A stretch of 18,764 nt of DNA. Source: Gammaproteobacteria bacterium (GTDB lineage Bacteria > Pseudomonadota > Gammaproteobacteria > Pseudomonadales > Azotimanducaceae_A). The notes beneath the pieces are model-generated. The model saw nothing but the letters and a program-made list of their open reading frames with translations, was not told the origin of the DNA and made no database searches. The stretch covers positions 40,851 through 59,614 of the forward strand of contig PBWF01000044.1 of the NCBI GenBank assembly GCA_002728935.1, read 5' to 3'. Position numbers and translations under genes: made by a program. Shown here piece by piece: positions 1 to 7,715 of the stretch. Each line of letters opens with the position of its first letter. Position 1 is the stretch's first letter.

Positions 1-398
1 GTAACGTCAGGCGTGAAGTCCATGTCTCCACCAGCCTCAATATTGACGCCCTCGGCTGCTTTGCCTGATCCGTGAGGACCAAAGCCATAGGTGCGCGTGT
101 TCCAGGCTTGTTTTAGCGGAGCAGCTGCCGGCGAGTGATCCATGTGTGTGTGAGTAATGAGTATATGCGTGATGGTCTCTCCAGCGAGCGCAGCTTTTAG
201 CGCTTGAATGTGCTCATCAATCATTGGGCCCGGGTCAACGACCGCAACGTCCCCTTGGCCGATGATGTAGGTTCCGGTGCCATGAAAAGTGAAGCCAGAG
301 GGATTTCGGGCGGTTACGCGTCTGACTAAAGGCGACACCGTCTGTATCGTTGCGTATTCGAACTCATATTGATAGACGTACGGGATCGTCACACTCAT
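1..398 (-). CDS. MBL-fold metallo-hydrolase, partial (3' end beyond window)
   Basis: The reading frame starts at an ATG (398-396) and runs off the left edge without a stop; about 132 residues are visible. The translation has the metallo-beta-lactamase signature THTHMDHS near residue 90, the HxHxDH zinc-binding motif of the fold. It is preceded by a strand ending in VVDPGP, where MBL proteins place the first conserved Asp. The N-terminus has no signal peptide, so a cytoplasmic enzyme is likely. MBL hydrolases of this general type include thioesterases, glyoxalase II-like enzymes and nucleases; the missing C-terminal part prevents a choice. The ribosome-binding site is weak (GAGA about 10 bases upstream). 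A 9-base direct repeat lies 57-81 bases upstream. The fold is sure; the substrate is unknown. Confidence 0.85.
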   Translation of the reverse strand, partial: MSVTIPYVYQYEFEYATIQTVSPLVRRVTARNPSGFTFHGTGTYIIGQGDVAVVDPGPMIDEHIQALKAALAGETITHILITHTHMDHSPAAAPLKQAWNTRTYGFGPHGSGKAAEGVNIEAGGDMDFTPDV

Positions 399-454
399 GC
401 TGCTAGTCTCTAGTTAAAGTTCGGAGAATAGCAAAAAACCTCTACTTGAATCTT

Positions 455-479
455 GAGTAAAAGCGATCAAGAGTAAAAG
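455..479. repeat. 9-base direct repeat upstream of the MBL gene
   Basis: GAGTAAAAG occurs at 455-463 and again at 471-479, a period of 16 bases. It lies upstream of the minus-strand MBL gene and just before the GAF-like relic on the plus strand. It could be a tandem operator or chance; nothing else supports a function. Confidence 0.35.
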
Positions 480-508
480 TCTCAGTCCGACGCTAAAGTG
501 GTGCGGTG

Positions 509-619
509 ATGGACATTAGTCGTGCTGCATCGCAGATCATTGATATTGGAATCGCGCTGAATGCAGAGCGAGACCTTGACCGATTGATGGAAAAAATATT
601 GCCGGTTATGCCGAGATGA
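509..619 (+). pseudogene. GAF-domain-like gene relic (about 36 codons)
   Basis: A short frame, ATG to TGA, encodes 36 residues. Its middle (IDIGIALNAERDLDRLMEKIL) closely resembles the first helix of GAF domains in bacterial sensor proteins such as GAF/HD-GYP and GAF-cyclase proteins, where a helix of the form IGxALSAExDLDRLLExIL opens the domain. Such proteins continue for more than 150 residues, but here the frame stops at once. Neither other plus-strand frame after 619 gives a GAF-like continuation. There is no good ribosome-binding site. I read it as the 5' remnant of a deleted sensor gene lying between the MBL gene and the glutamine-synthetase-family gene. A small functional protein cannot be excluded. 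Confidence 0.4.
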
Positions 620-641
620 CTGATGACCTAAGCGCAGTAAG

Positions 642-2060
642 TTAAAGCTTTGCGAACCCTCGCTCAAACTCCCAAAGAGTGGGGGCTCCGCTTGAGGGTT
701 CACTGGCTTGCTCTTGAAAACTAAGCCATTCGTGACGCCGAGTTTTCAACCAGTATTTGGCATTTTCTGTGCCCAAATATTGCTGAAAGGTTTGATCATT
801 TGCTAGCGCCTGACTTGCCAGCACCATATCGCTGGGTAAATCGCTTGCCCCCGGTGCCTGTCCCCAACCGGTGTGCTGCATGGGAGGGGGCAGTTCAAGA
901 TCCGCATCGAGGCCACACAGCCCACTCGCGATGATCGCGGACATGGCTAAATATGGATTGAGATCGCTCGACCCTACACGATGCTCGATCCGAGTGGCGC
1001 CTGGTGAAGGGGATAGCACTCGAAGGGGCGCCGACTTATGGTCTAGCCCCCAGCCTTGACGGGTTGGGGCAGCGGAGAAATCTCTTAATCGTCTGAAGCT
1101 GTTGATGGAGGGGCACAGCAAACTCACGCTAGCAGGTAGGTGGTGGTGCAACCCAGCGATCCAGCGCATCGCAAGCGCAGATAGGTGGTGAGAATCGCTC
1201 GCATCGAACAGCAGGGGTTCAAACACGCCAGTTTCTCGTTCACGATTAACGTCGTGCAGCGAGTGGTGAATGTGCATGCCGTTGGCATGTCCAGGTTTGA
1301 TTTGGGGCATGAAAGATGCCGCGAGGCCCATCGATTGAGCTACCTCAAAGATGACTTGGCGCGTGCGCATGACGGCGTCGGCCATGGCGAGAGGGGCGAG
1401 CGGAGCGAGGTTTAATTCGATTTGACCGTTGCCATTTTCATCGCTCCAGGCTTCCCACTCGATGCCAAATGCTTCGACCTGGCGAGTAACGCGCTGCATG
1501 AAGGAATTCGCCCGATAAGCATCTCGCAAGGTGTAAATCGATTGCAGCGACGTTAGGGCACACGGCGAGAGCGTCGAATAACCCTCTGCTCGAATCGCGT
1601 CATAAGTTTGATCGAATAGAAAAAACTCAAGTTCCATGCTGGATCTGACGCCGATACCATGGCTCGCTAAGGTCTCACACAGACGTGAGAGTTGCGTTCT
1701 CGGACAGAGATCAATAACGGAGCCATCCATTTGCACAAACTGACCAATAACATGGGCCGTCTCAGAGTCGACAGGATCCACAACACACGTCGAAAGGTCG
1801 ATTTTCGCAGCGATGTCTCCGAGCATGGGTGTGCGAAAAGAGTGCCAAAAGGTGAGATGAGGCGTGCCTCCTAGGTCTCCGGCAAGGGCTAAGTCGGAGA
1901 AGGCATGTGCTTTGGGTAGGTCGGACAAGAATTTGGCCACGCTGAGATATTTGCCTAAGGGCTGGCCATGAAGGTCGGTGACCATGGTTCTGACCGCTCG
2001 AATGCCCTTTTCAGACATCCATTCAGCGACGTTCTCAAGGCTAGGCGCTGACGTTAGCAC
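642..2060 (-). CDS. Glutamine synthetase family protein (gamma-glutamyl-amine ligase-like)
   Basis: This 472-residue protein is a type I glutamine-synthetase-fold ligase, which joins glutamate to ammonia or an amine using ATP. Visible motifs are the beta-grasp N-terminus (VRTMVTDLHGQPLGK, 22-37), the metal-site glutamates in SSMELEFFLF (140-149) and NGQIELNL (211-218), the ATP-site stretch NGMHIHHSL (260-268), NSFRRL (320-325) and RIEHR followed by LNPYLAMSAI (357-376). Length and motif spacing resemble the PuuA/GlnT branch (gamma-glutamylpolyamine synthetase and relatives) more than housekeeping GlnA, and no adenylylation-type Tyr segment is evident. The start is a GTG overlapping the preceding stop in GTGCTAA, so translation is probably coupled to the gene before it. 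A later ATG (residue 15) would lose part of the beta-grasp domain. No other puu genes are adjacent, so the amine substrate is open. Confidence 0.85.
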   Translation of the reverse strand: MLTSAPSLENVAEWMSEKGIRAVRTMVTDLHGQPLGKYLSVAKFLSDLPKAHAFSDLALAGDLGGTPHLTFWHSFRTPMLGDIAAKIDLSTCVVDPVDSETAHVIGQFVQMDGSVIDLCPRTQLSRLCETLASHGIGVRSSMELEFFLFDQTYDAIRAEGYSTLSPCALTSLQSIYTLRDAYRANSFMQRVTRQVEAFGIEWEAWSDENGNGQIELNLAPLAPLAMADAVMRTRQVIFEVAQSMGLAASFMPQIKPGHANGMHIHHSLHDVNRERETGVFEPLLFDASDSHHLSALAMRWIAGLHHHLPASVSLLCPSINSFRRLRDFSAAPTRQGWGLDHKSAPLRVLSPSPGATRIEHRVGSSDLNPYLAMSAIIASGLCGLDADLELPPPMQHTGWGQAPGASDLPSDMVLASQALANDQTFQQYLGTENAKYWLKTRRHEWLSFQEQASEPSSGAPTLWEFERGFAKL

Positions 2061-2689
2061 GGCCAGGCAATCCCTTGGTTGAGGCCCTCGTCAGCCAGCA
2101 GGGCGATATGCTCCATGCTTCCCTGGCAATTTAATTTGCCCATGACCATTTCTCTAAACAACTGCGTGTAGCCATTGAATAGAAGCGATAGATTATAAGA
2201 GGAACTGGAGAGATGAACCATGTTAGTTCCATAACCCCAGACTATGCTTTGCTGATCGGTTTCACTGACGCAAGAGATCTTTAAGGTCTTGGGGCTCAGT
2301 GAGGCGCTTTGTTCGAAAAAGTGTTTGGCTGCCTCTGGCCATGGCTTCATCTCTGCACTACAGCACGTTCGGATCGCCTTTTTGCGCGATCGTGGTTGCA
2401 ACGCTTTGAATTCGAATCGCGGGAGGGGGGCGCCATGATCTGACCAGTAGACAGTGACGTCAGCTTTTGACTTGCCTTCTCGGGAGGATAGCCAGCCAAG
2501 GCTAAGTGACTCGTCCTTCAGGCATAATTCGAACATGAATTCCTTCTCTTGTCCGCCTCGCTTAACGATCAGGGGATTGGTGAGAGCCTCTCGCACGGCA
2601 TTGGGATTATCTTGATAGCGTCTCGATAGAAAAGCCAAAAGACGCAAGGTGAAGAAGTCCGCGTGCTTAGGATAATTTATAGATAACAA
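2054..2689 (-). CDS. Uncharacterised protein between ribBX and the glutamine-synthetase-family gene
   Basis: I do not recognise this 211-residue protein. It has no signal peptide or membrane segment and looks soluble. The C-terminal part (NLSLLFNGYTQLFREMVMGKLNCQGSM, about 167-193) faintly recalls the end of SCP2-like lipid-binding domains, where a GKLxxxGxM segment is typical, but this is a weak resemblance. The frame is closed by a TGA directly before its TTG, so translation must begin at TTG 2689 or later; a GGAG sits 10 bases upstream. The next Met is residue 52, which would remove a well-formed N-terminus. It starts 23 bases after ribBX ends, and its stop overlaps the following gene's GTG, so the three genes form one unit. 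Five cysteines are scattered without a metal motif. Confidence 0.7.
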   Translation of the reverse strand: MLSINYPKHADFFTLRLLAFLSRRYQDNPNAVREALTNPLIVKRGGQEKEFMFELCLKDESLSLGWLSSREGKSKADVTVYWSDHGAPLPRFEFKALQPRSRKKAIRTCCSAEMKPWPEAAKHFFEQSASLSPKTLKISCVSETDQQSIVWGYGTNMVHLSSSSYNLSLLFNGYTQLFREMVMGKLNCQGSMEHIALLADEGLNQGIAWPC

Positions 2690-2712
2690 TGCTCAAAGAC
2701 TCCAGAAGGGCA

Positions 2713-3834
2713 CTATATTTCGTCATCAAACTCAATAAATTCAATTACTTCTAGATCAAATCCAGAAAGCGCATTATATCTTGACGGATTGGCTAGCAGC
2801 CGCATTTTGCCAACGCCAAGCGCTCGGAGGATTTGCGAGCCGGCGCCGATGACGCGATAAACGCCTGTTTCAGTGGTTGATCGAGTGGCGGCGGGTATAT
2901 CCGGATACGCCATAATTTGCTCCAGCTCGGATTGAGCACTGAGTGTCTCATTCACTAAGACCAACACGCCGGAACCCTCGGCAGCAATCCGGCTCAGCGC
3001 TGCGTGTGTGGACCAAGAGCCTTTGAATCCGGGGCGAACGGTTCCCAGCACATCACGCAAAAAGCTGACGGTTTGGACGCGGACCAGGCAAGGCTCCTCG
3101 GGTGTCAACGTCCCTAGGCTCATGGCGAAGTGAAGCTGGTCAGAAGTGCTGTCTCGAAAGGTCGTTAAATCGAATTCGCCAGCGTCTGTCGCGACTTTTC
3201 TTGAGTCGACTTGTAGAACGGTCGTGTCATGAACGGCCCGATAGTGAATCAAATCCGCGATTGTGCCGATTTTGAGCTGATGCTTTTCCGCGAATTGTTC
3301 CAACTCTGGACGCTTTGCCATGGTGCCATCTTCATTCATCACCTCAACAATCACGGAAGCCGGCTCGTACCCAGACAAACGTGCTAAATCACACCCAGCC
3401 TCCGTATGCCCGGCGCGGGTCAAGACACCGCCTCGCTTGGCAATTAAGGGGAAAATGTGACCGGGCATCACGAGATCGTTCGGTGTCGCGTGACGGGCAA
3501 CCGCCGTGCGAACGGTTCGAGCCCGATCGGAAGCGGAGATCCCCGTGGTGATGCCATCGGCGGCTTCGATGGACACGGTAAAGTTCGTTTCATGCTGAGA
3601 AGAGTTGCGGTCGACCATCAGCGGCAAATTGAGCTGGGTGGCTCGCTGCTCGGTGATGGTCAAACAAATGAGACCGCATGCCTCCCGCGCAAAAAATGTG
3701 ATGTGTTCAGGGGTGACCACCTCCGCTGCGATAATCAGGTCGCCTTCATTCTCTCGGTCTTCATCATCGAGAATGAGCACCATCTTTCCTAGTCGAAAAT
3801 CCTCAAGGACTTCTTCGATCGTATTGAATTGCAT
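2713..3834 (-). CDS. ribBA: 3,4-dihydroxy-2-butanone-4-phosphate synthase with degenerate GTP cyclohydrolase II domain (RibBX type)
   Basis: The 373-residue protein has an intact RibB half (about 1-200) that converts ribulose 5-phosphate to 3,4-dihydroxy-2-butanone 4-phosphate, the four-carbon unit of riboflavin. Evidence is LDDEDRENEGDL (22-33), the TTGISASDR stretch and the KRGGVLTRAGHTEA segment. The second half aligns with RibA, but the zinc cysteines of GTP cyclohydrolase II (pattern SECLTGD...RCDCG) are replaced by QTVSFLRD...RPGFKG, with no Cys left. GTP cyclohydrolase II activity is therefore very unlikely. Such proteins are known in Proteobacteria as RibBX, and a separate RibA should be encoded elsewhere. 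I chose the ATG at 3834 because GGGAGG lies 5 bases before it and the family motif begins at once; an upstream ATG at 3885 would add 17 non-conserved residues. Length fits the family. Confidence 0.93.
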   Translation of the reverse strand: MQFNTIEEVLEDFRLGKMVLILDDEDRENEGDLIIAAEVVTPEHITFFAREACGLICLTITEQRATQLNLPLMVDRNSSQHETNFTVSIEAADGITTGISASDRARTVRTAVARHATPNDLVMPGHIFPLIAKRGGVLTRAGHTEAGCDLARLSGYEPASVIVEVMNEDGTMAKRPELEQFAEKHQLKIGTIADLIHYRAVHDTTVLQVDSRKVATDAGEFDLTTFRDSTSDQLHFAMSLGTLTPEEPCLVRVQTVSFLRDVLGTVRPGFKGSWSTHAALSRIAAEGSGVLVLVNETLSAQSELEQIMAYPDIPAATRSTTETGVYRVIGAGSQILRALGVGKMRLLANPSRYNALSGFDLEVIEFIEFDDEI

Positions 3835-3839
3835 ACTGG

Positions 3840-3845
3840 CCTCCC
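3840..3845 (-). promoter_or_regulatory. Ribosome-binding site deciding the ribBX start
   Basis: GGGAGG on the minus strand lies 5 bases before the ATG at 3834, an almost ideal Shine-Dalgarno sequence. The alternative in-frame ATG at 3885 has none. Confidence 0.75.
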
Positions 3846-3852
3846 GCGCCAG

Positions 3853-3858
3853 AGTATA
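3853..3858 (-). promoter_or_regulatory. Possible -10 element for ribBX
   Basis: TATACT on the minus strand lies about 19 bases before the ribBX ATG. A TTGAAC is present upstream, but at a 21-base spacing that is too long for a standard -35. If used, it gives a very short leader. The space also rules out an FMN riboswitch here. Confidence 0.3.
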
Positions 3859-3929
3859 GCGGATATGCCCAGTCCCGTTGTTCAAAATTGCGAGGCGATG
3901 TGCTCATCACCTGCGTGCGTTCAACTCGC

Positions 3930-3935
3930 TATAAT
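3930..3935 (+). promoter_or_regulatory. Consensus -10 element for glcDEF
   Basis: A perfect TATAAT sits 27 bases before the GTG chosen as glcD start. No convincing -35 hexamer lies 16-18 bases upstream, so an activator may be needed, as GlcC is for glcDEF in E. coli. The predicted transcription start (about 3942) falls after the longer TTG start at 3888, which supports the shorter glcD. Confidence 0.45.
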
Positions 3936-3962
3936 GAGAGTTCGAACTCACAGGCAAGACAA

Positions 3963-5411
3963 GTGAAAGACGGTTTCATTAGCGCGCTCCATCGGATGAC
4001 GGACGTCGAGGTCATTACCGAGACTACGAGGCTGCGCAGCTACGAGAGTGATGGGTTGTCAGCGATCAAGGGGCTTCCCAGAGTGGTTGTCATTCCCAGC
4101 ACAATGCTCGGATTGCAGGCTCTGGTTCGATTTGCGTCGGAGTGGGGTGTTCCGCTCGTTGCGCGGGGGGCAGGAACAGGGCTTTCCGGGGGAGCAACCC
4201 CTCATCCAGAGGGTGTGCTAGTCAGTCTGGCTAAGTTCCGTGAGATCGTCTCAATCGATGTGGAGAATCGTCGAGCACGTGTTCAACCTGGCGTCACCAA
4301 TCTCGCGATATCTGAGGCTGTTTCCGAGTACGGGCTTTTCTATGCACCCGACCCATCTTCACAAATTGCGTGCACCATTGGCGGTAATGTGGCTGAGAAT
4401 TCTGGTGGTGTTCATTGCGTGAAGTATGGGCTGACCCTTCACAACGTGACTGGGCTTGAGGTGATGCTAATGTCTGGAGAACGAGTGTCGATCGGCTATG
4501 AAGAATCGTCATCCCATCAGCCTGATTTGCTGGCGTTGCTGCACGGTTCAGAGGGAATGCTTGGTGTGATCACTGAGGTCGAAGTGTTGTTGACGCCAAA
4601 GCCTGAAGCAGTAGCGGTGATTTTGGCGGCGTTCCAAGAGGTCAGCAGTGCCGCTGACGCAGTAGGCGCTATTTTTGCGGATGGTCTTGTGCCTGCGGGC
4701 CTAGAGATGATGGACCGACTCGCGATACAAGCCGCTGAGACCTTTGTTCACGCTGGCTATCCATTGGATGCTGAAGCGATGTTGCTCATCGAGCTCGATG
4801 GAACAGTGGCTGAGATCGACAGTTTGATTGAAAAAACACTCACTATTTTGAAGCTCCAGGGGGCTCACCAGTCTGATGTCGAGCGGTCAGAAGAGGGCAG
4901 GACCCGACTCTGGATGGGCCGTAAGGCCGCGTTTCCTGCGGTTGGGCGGATTTCCCCTGACTACTATTGTATGGATGGAACTATTCCAAGACGGCACTTG
5001 GCGGAAGTCCTCGAGCGAATTGGTTTGTTATCGGAGCGGTATGGCTTGAGGGTGGCCAATGTCTTTCATGCCGGCGACGGAAACCTGCATCCCCTGATAT
5101 TGTTCGATGCCAACGTAAAGGGTGAGCTTGAGCGTGCGGAAGCCTTTGGCGCCGATATTCTCACCCTTTGTATTGAGTTCGGGGGAACAATTACAGGTGA
5201 GCATGGCGTTGGGCTCGAGAAGATTAATCAGATGTGCGTTCAATTTGACGATGCTGCGCTGGAAATTTTTCATGGGGTGAAGGCCGTATTCGACGAGCGA
5301 GGGCTACTCAATCCCGGCAAGGCTGTGCCTACCCTCAGTCGGTGCGCAGAATTTGGCGCGATGCATGTGCATAAGGGACAGATGCCACATCCTCACCTAG
5401 AGCGCTTTTGA
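3963..5411 (+). CDS. glcD: Glycolate oxidase FAD-linked subunit GlcD
   Basis: GlcD is the FAD-binding subunit of glycolate oxidase, which oxidises glycolate to glyoxylate and passes electrons to the respiratory chain. The protein (482 residues from this start) follows E. coli GlcD almost throughout: YESDGLSAI, the PCMH-type FAD segment VARGAGTGLSGGA, YAPDPSSQIACTIGGNVAENSGG, SEGMLGVITEV, RISPDYYCMDGTIPRR, NVFHAGDGNLHPL, GEHGVGLEKINQM and the C-terminal CAEFGAMHVHKGQ. I chose GTG 3963 (AGG 8 bases upstream) because a consensus -10 lies between it and the longer TTG start at 3888, and the extra 25 residues are not GlcD-like. The resulting N-terminus is shorter than E. coli GlcD. The stop lies one base before the glcE start. 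No glcC regulator or glcB is adjacent. Confidence 0.96.
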   Translation: MKDGFISALHRMTDVEVITETTRLRSYESDGLSAIKGLPRVVVIPSTMLGLQALVRFASEWGVPLVARGAGTGLSGGATPHPEGVLVSLAKFREIVSIDVENRRARVQPGVTNLAISEAVSEYGLFYAPDPSSQIACTIGGNVAENSGGVHCVKYGLTLHNVTGLEVMLMSGERVSIGYEESSSHQPDLLALLHGSEGMLGVITEVEVLLTPKPEAVAVILAAFQEVSSAADAVGAIFADGLVPAGLEMMDRLAIQAAETFVHAGYPLDAEAMLLIELDGTVAEIDSLIEKTLTILKLQGAHQSDVERSEEGRTRLWMGRKAAFPAVGRISPDYYCMDGTIPRRHLAEVLERIGLLSERYGLRVANVFHAGDGNLHPLILFDANVKGELERAEAFGADILTLCIEFGGTITGEHGVGLEKINQMCVQFDDAALEIFHGVKAVFDERGLLNPGKAVPTLSRCAEFGAMHVHKGQMPHPHLERF

Positions 5412-5412
5412 A

Positions 5413-6429
5413 TTGGCCAATCAACTGGACGAGATTCGTGAGCGATTGCTGTCGGCGGAAGCTGACCATCCCGGATGGTCCATTCAAGGCCATGCGAGTA
5501 AGGGTTTCCTTGGCTTCGAAAATCCGGCGCTAGAGCGCCTTAGCTTCGGGCATCACGAGGGCGTGATTGATTATTGGCCAGACGAATTGATTATCCGCGT
5601 CCGAGCAGGGACTGCGCTCTGTGACATTGATCAAGTGCTTGAGGCGAACCGGCAGCGAATGATCTTTGAAGCTCCAAGAGTGAATGGGCAAGGCACCGTC
5701 GGTGGAGCAGTAGCGGCAGGCCTGTCTGGCCCATCGTCTCCTTTTAACCGGCAAATTCGTCATGGCTTACTCGGACTACAATTACTTCGAGGCACCGGTG
5801 AAGCAGTGCGATTTGGTGGCGAAGTCGTCAAAAACGTTGCGGGTTATGACATTACCCGGCTCCAGATCGGTGCACTCGGTATCTTCGGACCCATCCTTGA
5901 TGTGTCGATGAAGGTTGAGCCCATCCCTGAATGGCGAGGGGCGTTTGCCATGCCAGCAGGTGAGGACAGTCTTCGCCGGTTGACCGACCACAAACATGAC
6001 CGCGGCTTGACTGGAGCTGGCATCCTAGGCGACCAGATTGTTCTGAGGTTTGAAGGGTCGGGTGCGAATGCCGATCAAATCAGGCCTAGACTTAAATCTC
6101 TAGGTTACTCAGAAATATCGATGGATGTGTTCACGTCGCTCAGAGATTTAACTTTCTTACCCGCTATCGACTGGCGGTGGGAAGGGCCGAGAGAAACCCC
6201 ATTGTCTGGTCACGAGATTGCGGTAGATTGGCTGGGTGGGCTGCGTTACTTTGCTGATCAGGCGGATGCGCCTCCAGAGGGGAAGCTATGGCCCTACGGT
6301 CCCGAAGCACGTCAAACCTACAGTTTTCTCAACGTCGGTGCCGCTCAGCACGGAATTCTTGCGCGCTTGAAAGCAACCTTTGACCCCCAAGGCACATTCA
6401 ACGCGGGTCGACTGGCGAGGGAGTTTTAA
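5413..6429 (+). CDS. glcE: Glycolate oxidase subunit GlcE
   Basis: GlcE is the second FAD-binding subunit of glycolate oxidase and is required with GlcD and GlcF for activity. This 338-residue protein shows the typical short PCMH-like domain: RVRAGTALCDI (about 63-73), NGQGTVGGAVAAGLSGP (about 92-108) and VVKNVAGYDITRLQIGALG (about 138-156). It ends with FNAGRL, matching the family's closing FNPGR motif. Length is close to E. coli GlcE (350). The start is a TTG one base after the glcD stop with only a weak ribosome-binding site, so translation probably depends on ribosomes finishing glcD. The stop and the glcF ATG share one base (TAATG). Confidence 0.95.
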   Translation: MANQLDEIRERLLSAEADHPGWSIQGHASKGFLGFENPALERLSFGHHEGVIDYWPDELIIRVRAGTALCDIDQVLEANRQRMIFEAPRVNGQGTVGGAVAAGLSGPSSPFNRQIRHGLLGLQLLRGTGEAVRFGGEVVKNVAGYDITRLQIGALGIFGPILDVSMKVEPIPEWRGAFAMPAGEDSLRRLTDHKHDRGLTGAGILGDQIVLRFEGSGANADQIRPRLKSLGYSEISMDVFTSLRDLTFLPAIDWRWEGPRETPLSGHEIAVDWLGGLRYFADQADAPPEGKLWPYGPEARQTYSFLNVGAAQHGILARLKATFDPQGTFNAGRLAREF

Positions 6430-7715
6430 TGCAAACATCACTCGATCCAAAGTGGGAAGCGCTAATTGACCTTACCGAAGTGGACACGATTTTAAGAAGC
6501 TGCGTGCATTGCGGGTTTTGCACCTCGGGGTGCCCCACTTATCAGCTGCTAGGCGATGAAAATGATAGTCCTCGCGGACGCATTTATTTGATGAAGCAAG
6601 TCTTTGAGGGAAACAGCTCGTTTGAGACGGTCGCTCCTCACCTTGACCGCTGCCTTACCTGTCGAAGTTGCGAGACAAACTGTCCCTCGGGCGTTGAGTA
6701 TGGTCGCCTGTTGGATATTTCCCGGGGCATCATGCATCAAACCAGGTCGCGCCTTAGCTGGAGCCGACTCAAAGCGACGCTCCTGATTAAGCTGCTTCGG
6801 CAAAACTTACTAATGAGGGCGTTTTTTAGCGTAGGGCGCGTATTAAGGCGTCTTCCAGGCCTCAGGCACACGGCGAAGTTACCGCTTCCTAGAAACCATC
6901 AGAGCCTCAATGGTAATCCGGCAGCTGAACGCTCTAAGCCGCTGTCACGTGCAAAAGGTCTCGGTAAAGTGATTGTCTTAAAGGGGTGCCTGCAACGGCA
7001 TGCGACCCCTCGTGTGGTCGAGGCGCTGTGCTCCATTCTTAATTGGCAAGGATACGAGCCGGTTTTCCTTGACGAAGAACCGTGCTGCGGTGCGCTCCCA
7101 TATCACCTCGGTGATCATGCGAAAGGTGCCGCCGACTTGTCGGCGCTCTCTGAACTAATCAGGGTGCACTCAGGTGACGTGGTTGCAGTGCTATCCAGTG
7201 CGACAGGGTGTGCCACTTTTCTATCCGGATTGGCGAACCAAGGGCAACCAGGATCGTCTTCTCTCGAAGCACCTGGTCCCAGCACAGAAAAGACGTTTCC
7301 TCCACTTCTCGACCCAGTGACATTCTTAAAAGATTTGCCAGCGCCACCTGTGCGCACTGCTAATATTGCGGTTCATGAGCCTTGCACGCAAACGCATGGG
7401 ACGAAGCTCCGCGGGGAAGTATCGGGTTATCTCACCCAGCTGGGGTTCAACGTGGTTTCTAGTGTTTCCGGCCAAGGCTGCTGTGGATCGGCCGGTACTT
7501 ACTCGTTACTTCAGCCAGCTATTTCGAGGCGTCTGCGGTCTACTATGCTGGATCGGTTGGAATCCGGCCGTGCGGATGTGGTGCTCACCGCGAATGTAGG
7601 CTGTCAGGTGCATTTGGACAGTGCAGGGCGGACACCGGTTGTGCATTGGCTAGAATGGGTGGCGCAATCGATGGAGGGTGAGCCCCCACAAGAGGCATCT
7701 GGTTCCCGTCTATAG
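6429..7715 (+). CDS. glcF: Glycolate oxidase iron-sulfur subunit GlcF
   Basis: GlcF carries the Fe-S clusters that take electrons from GlcD/GlcE, probably at the inner face of the cytoplasmic membrane. The protein (428 residues) has two ferredoxin-type 4Fe-4S motifs, CVHCGFCTSGCP (Cys25, 28, 31, 35) and CLTCRSCETNCP (Cys75, 78, 81, 85). Two CCG-type cysteine-rich domains follow, with CCGALPYH at 219-226 and CCGSAGTY at 351-358, plus HEPCT near 316. It is about 20 residues longer than E. coli GlcF, with an unconserved insertion around 270-290. The ATG has a strong GAGGGAG site 5 bases upstream. The gene ends on the CTATAG palindrome shared with the facing carbamoyltransferase gene, leaving no room for a terminator. 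Confidence 0.95.
   Translation: MQTSLDPKWEALIDLTEVDTILRSCVHCGFCTSGCPTYQLLGDENDSPRGRIYLMKQVFEGNSSFETVAPHLDRCLTCRSCETNCPSGVEYGRLLDISRGIMHQTRSRLSWSRLKATLLIKLLRQNLLMRAFFSVGRVLRRLPGLRHTAKLPLPRNHQSLNGNPAAERSKPLSRAKGLGKVIVLKGCLQRHATPRVVEALCSILNWQGYEPVFLDEEPCCGALPYHLGDHAKGAADLSALSELIRVHSGDVVAVLSSATGCATFLSGLANQGQPGSSSLEAPGPSTEKTFPPLLDPVTFLKDLPAPPVRTANIAVHEPCTQTHGTKLRGEVSGYLTQLGFNVVSSVSGQGCCGSAGTYSLLQPAISRRLRSTMLDRLESGRADVVLTANVGCQVHLDSAGRTPVVHWLEWVAQSMEGEPPQEASGSRL
7710..7715. other. CTATAG palindrome shared by the stops of glcF and the carbamoyltransferase gene
   Basis: Read on either strand, CTATAG encodes Leu followed by TAG, so both facing genes end with a Leu codon and TAG on the same six bases. 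No terminator hairpin is seen between them. Confidence 0.9.

Noticed and set aside
482..703. Minus-strand 73-codon frame
   Set aside because: It overlaps the end of the glutamine-synthetase-family gene and the GAF relic, has low-complexity composition and shows no family motif or ribosome-binding site.
3835..3962. FMN riboswitch upstream of ribBX
   Set aside because: Only 128 bases separate ribBX from glcD, the ribBX leader would be very short, and no conserved FMN-element sequence is visible.
3888..3962. N-terminal extension of GlcD from TTG 3888
   Set aside because: The stretch contains a consensus -10 element, is not GlcD-like and would overlap the ribBX regulatory region.
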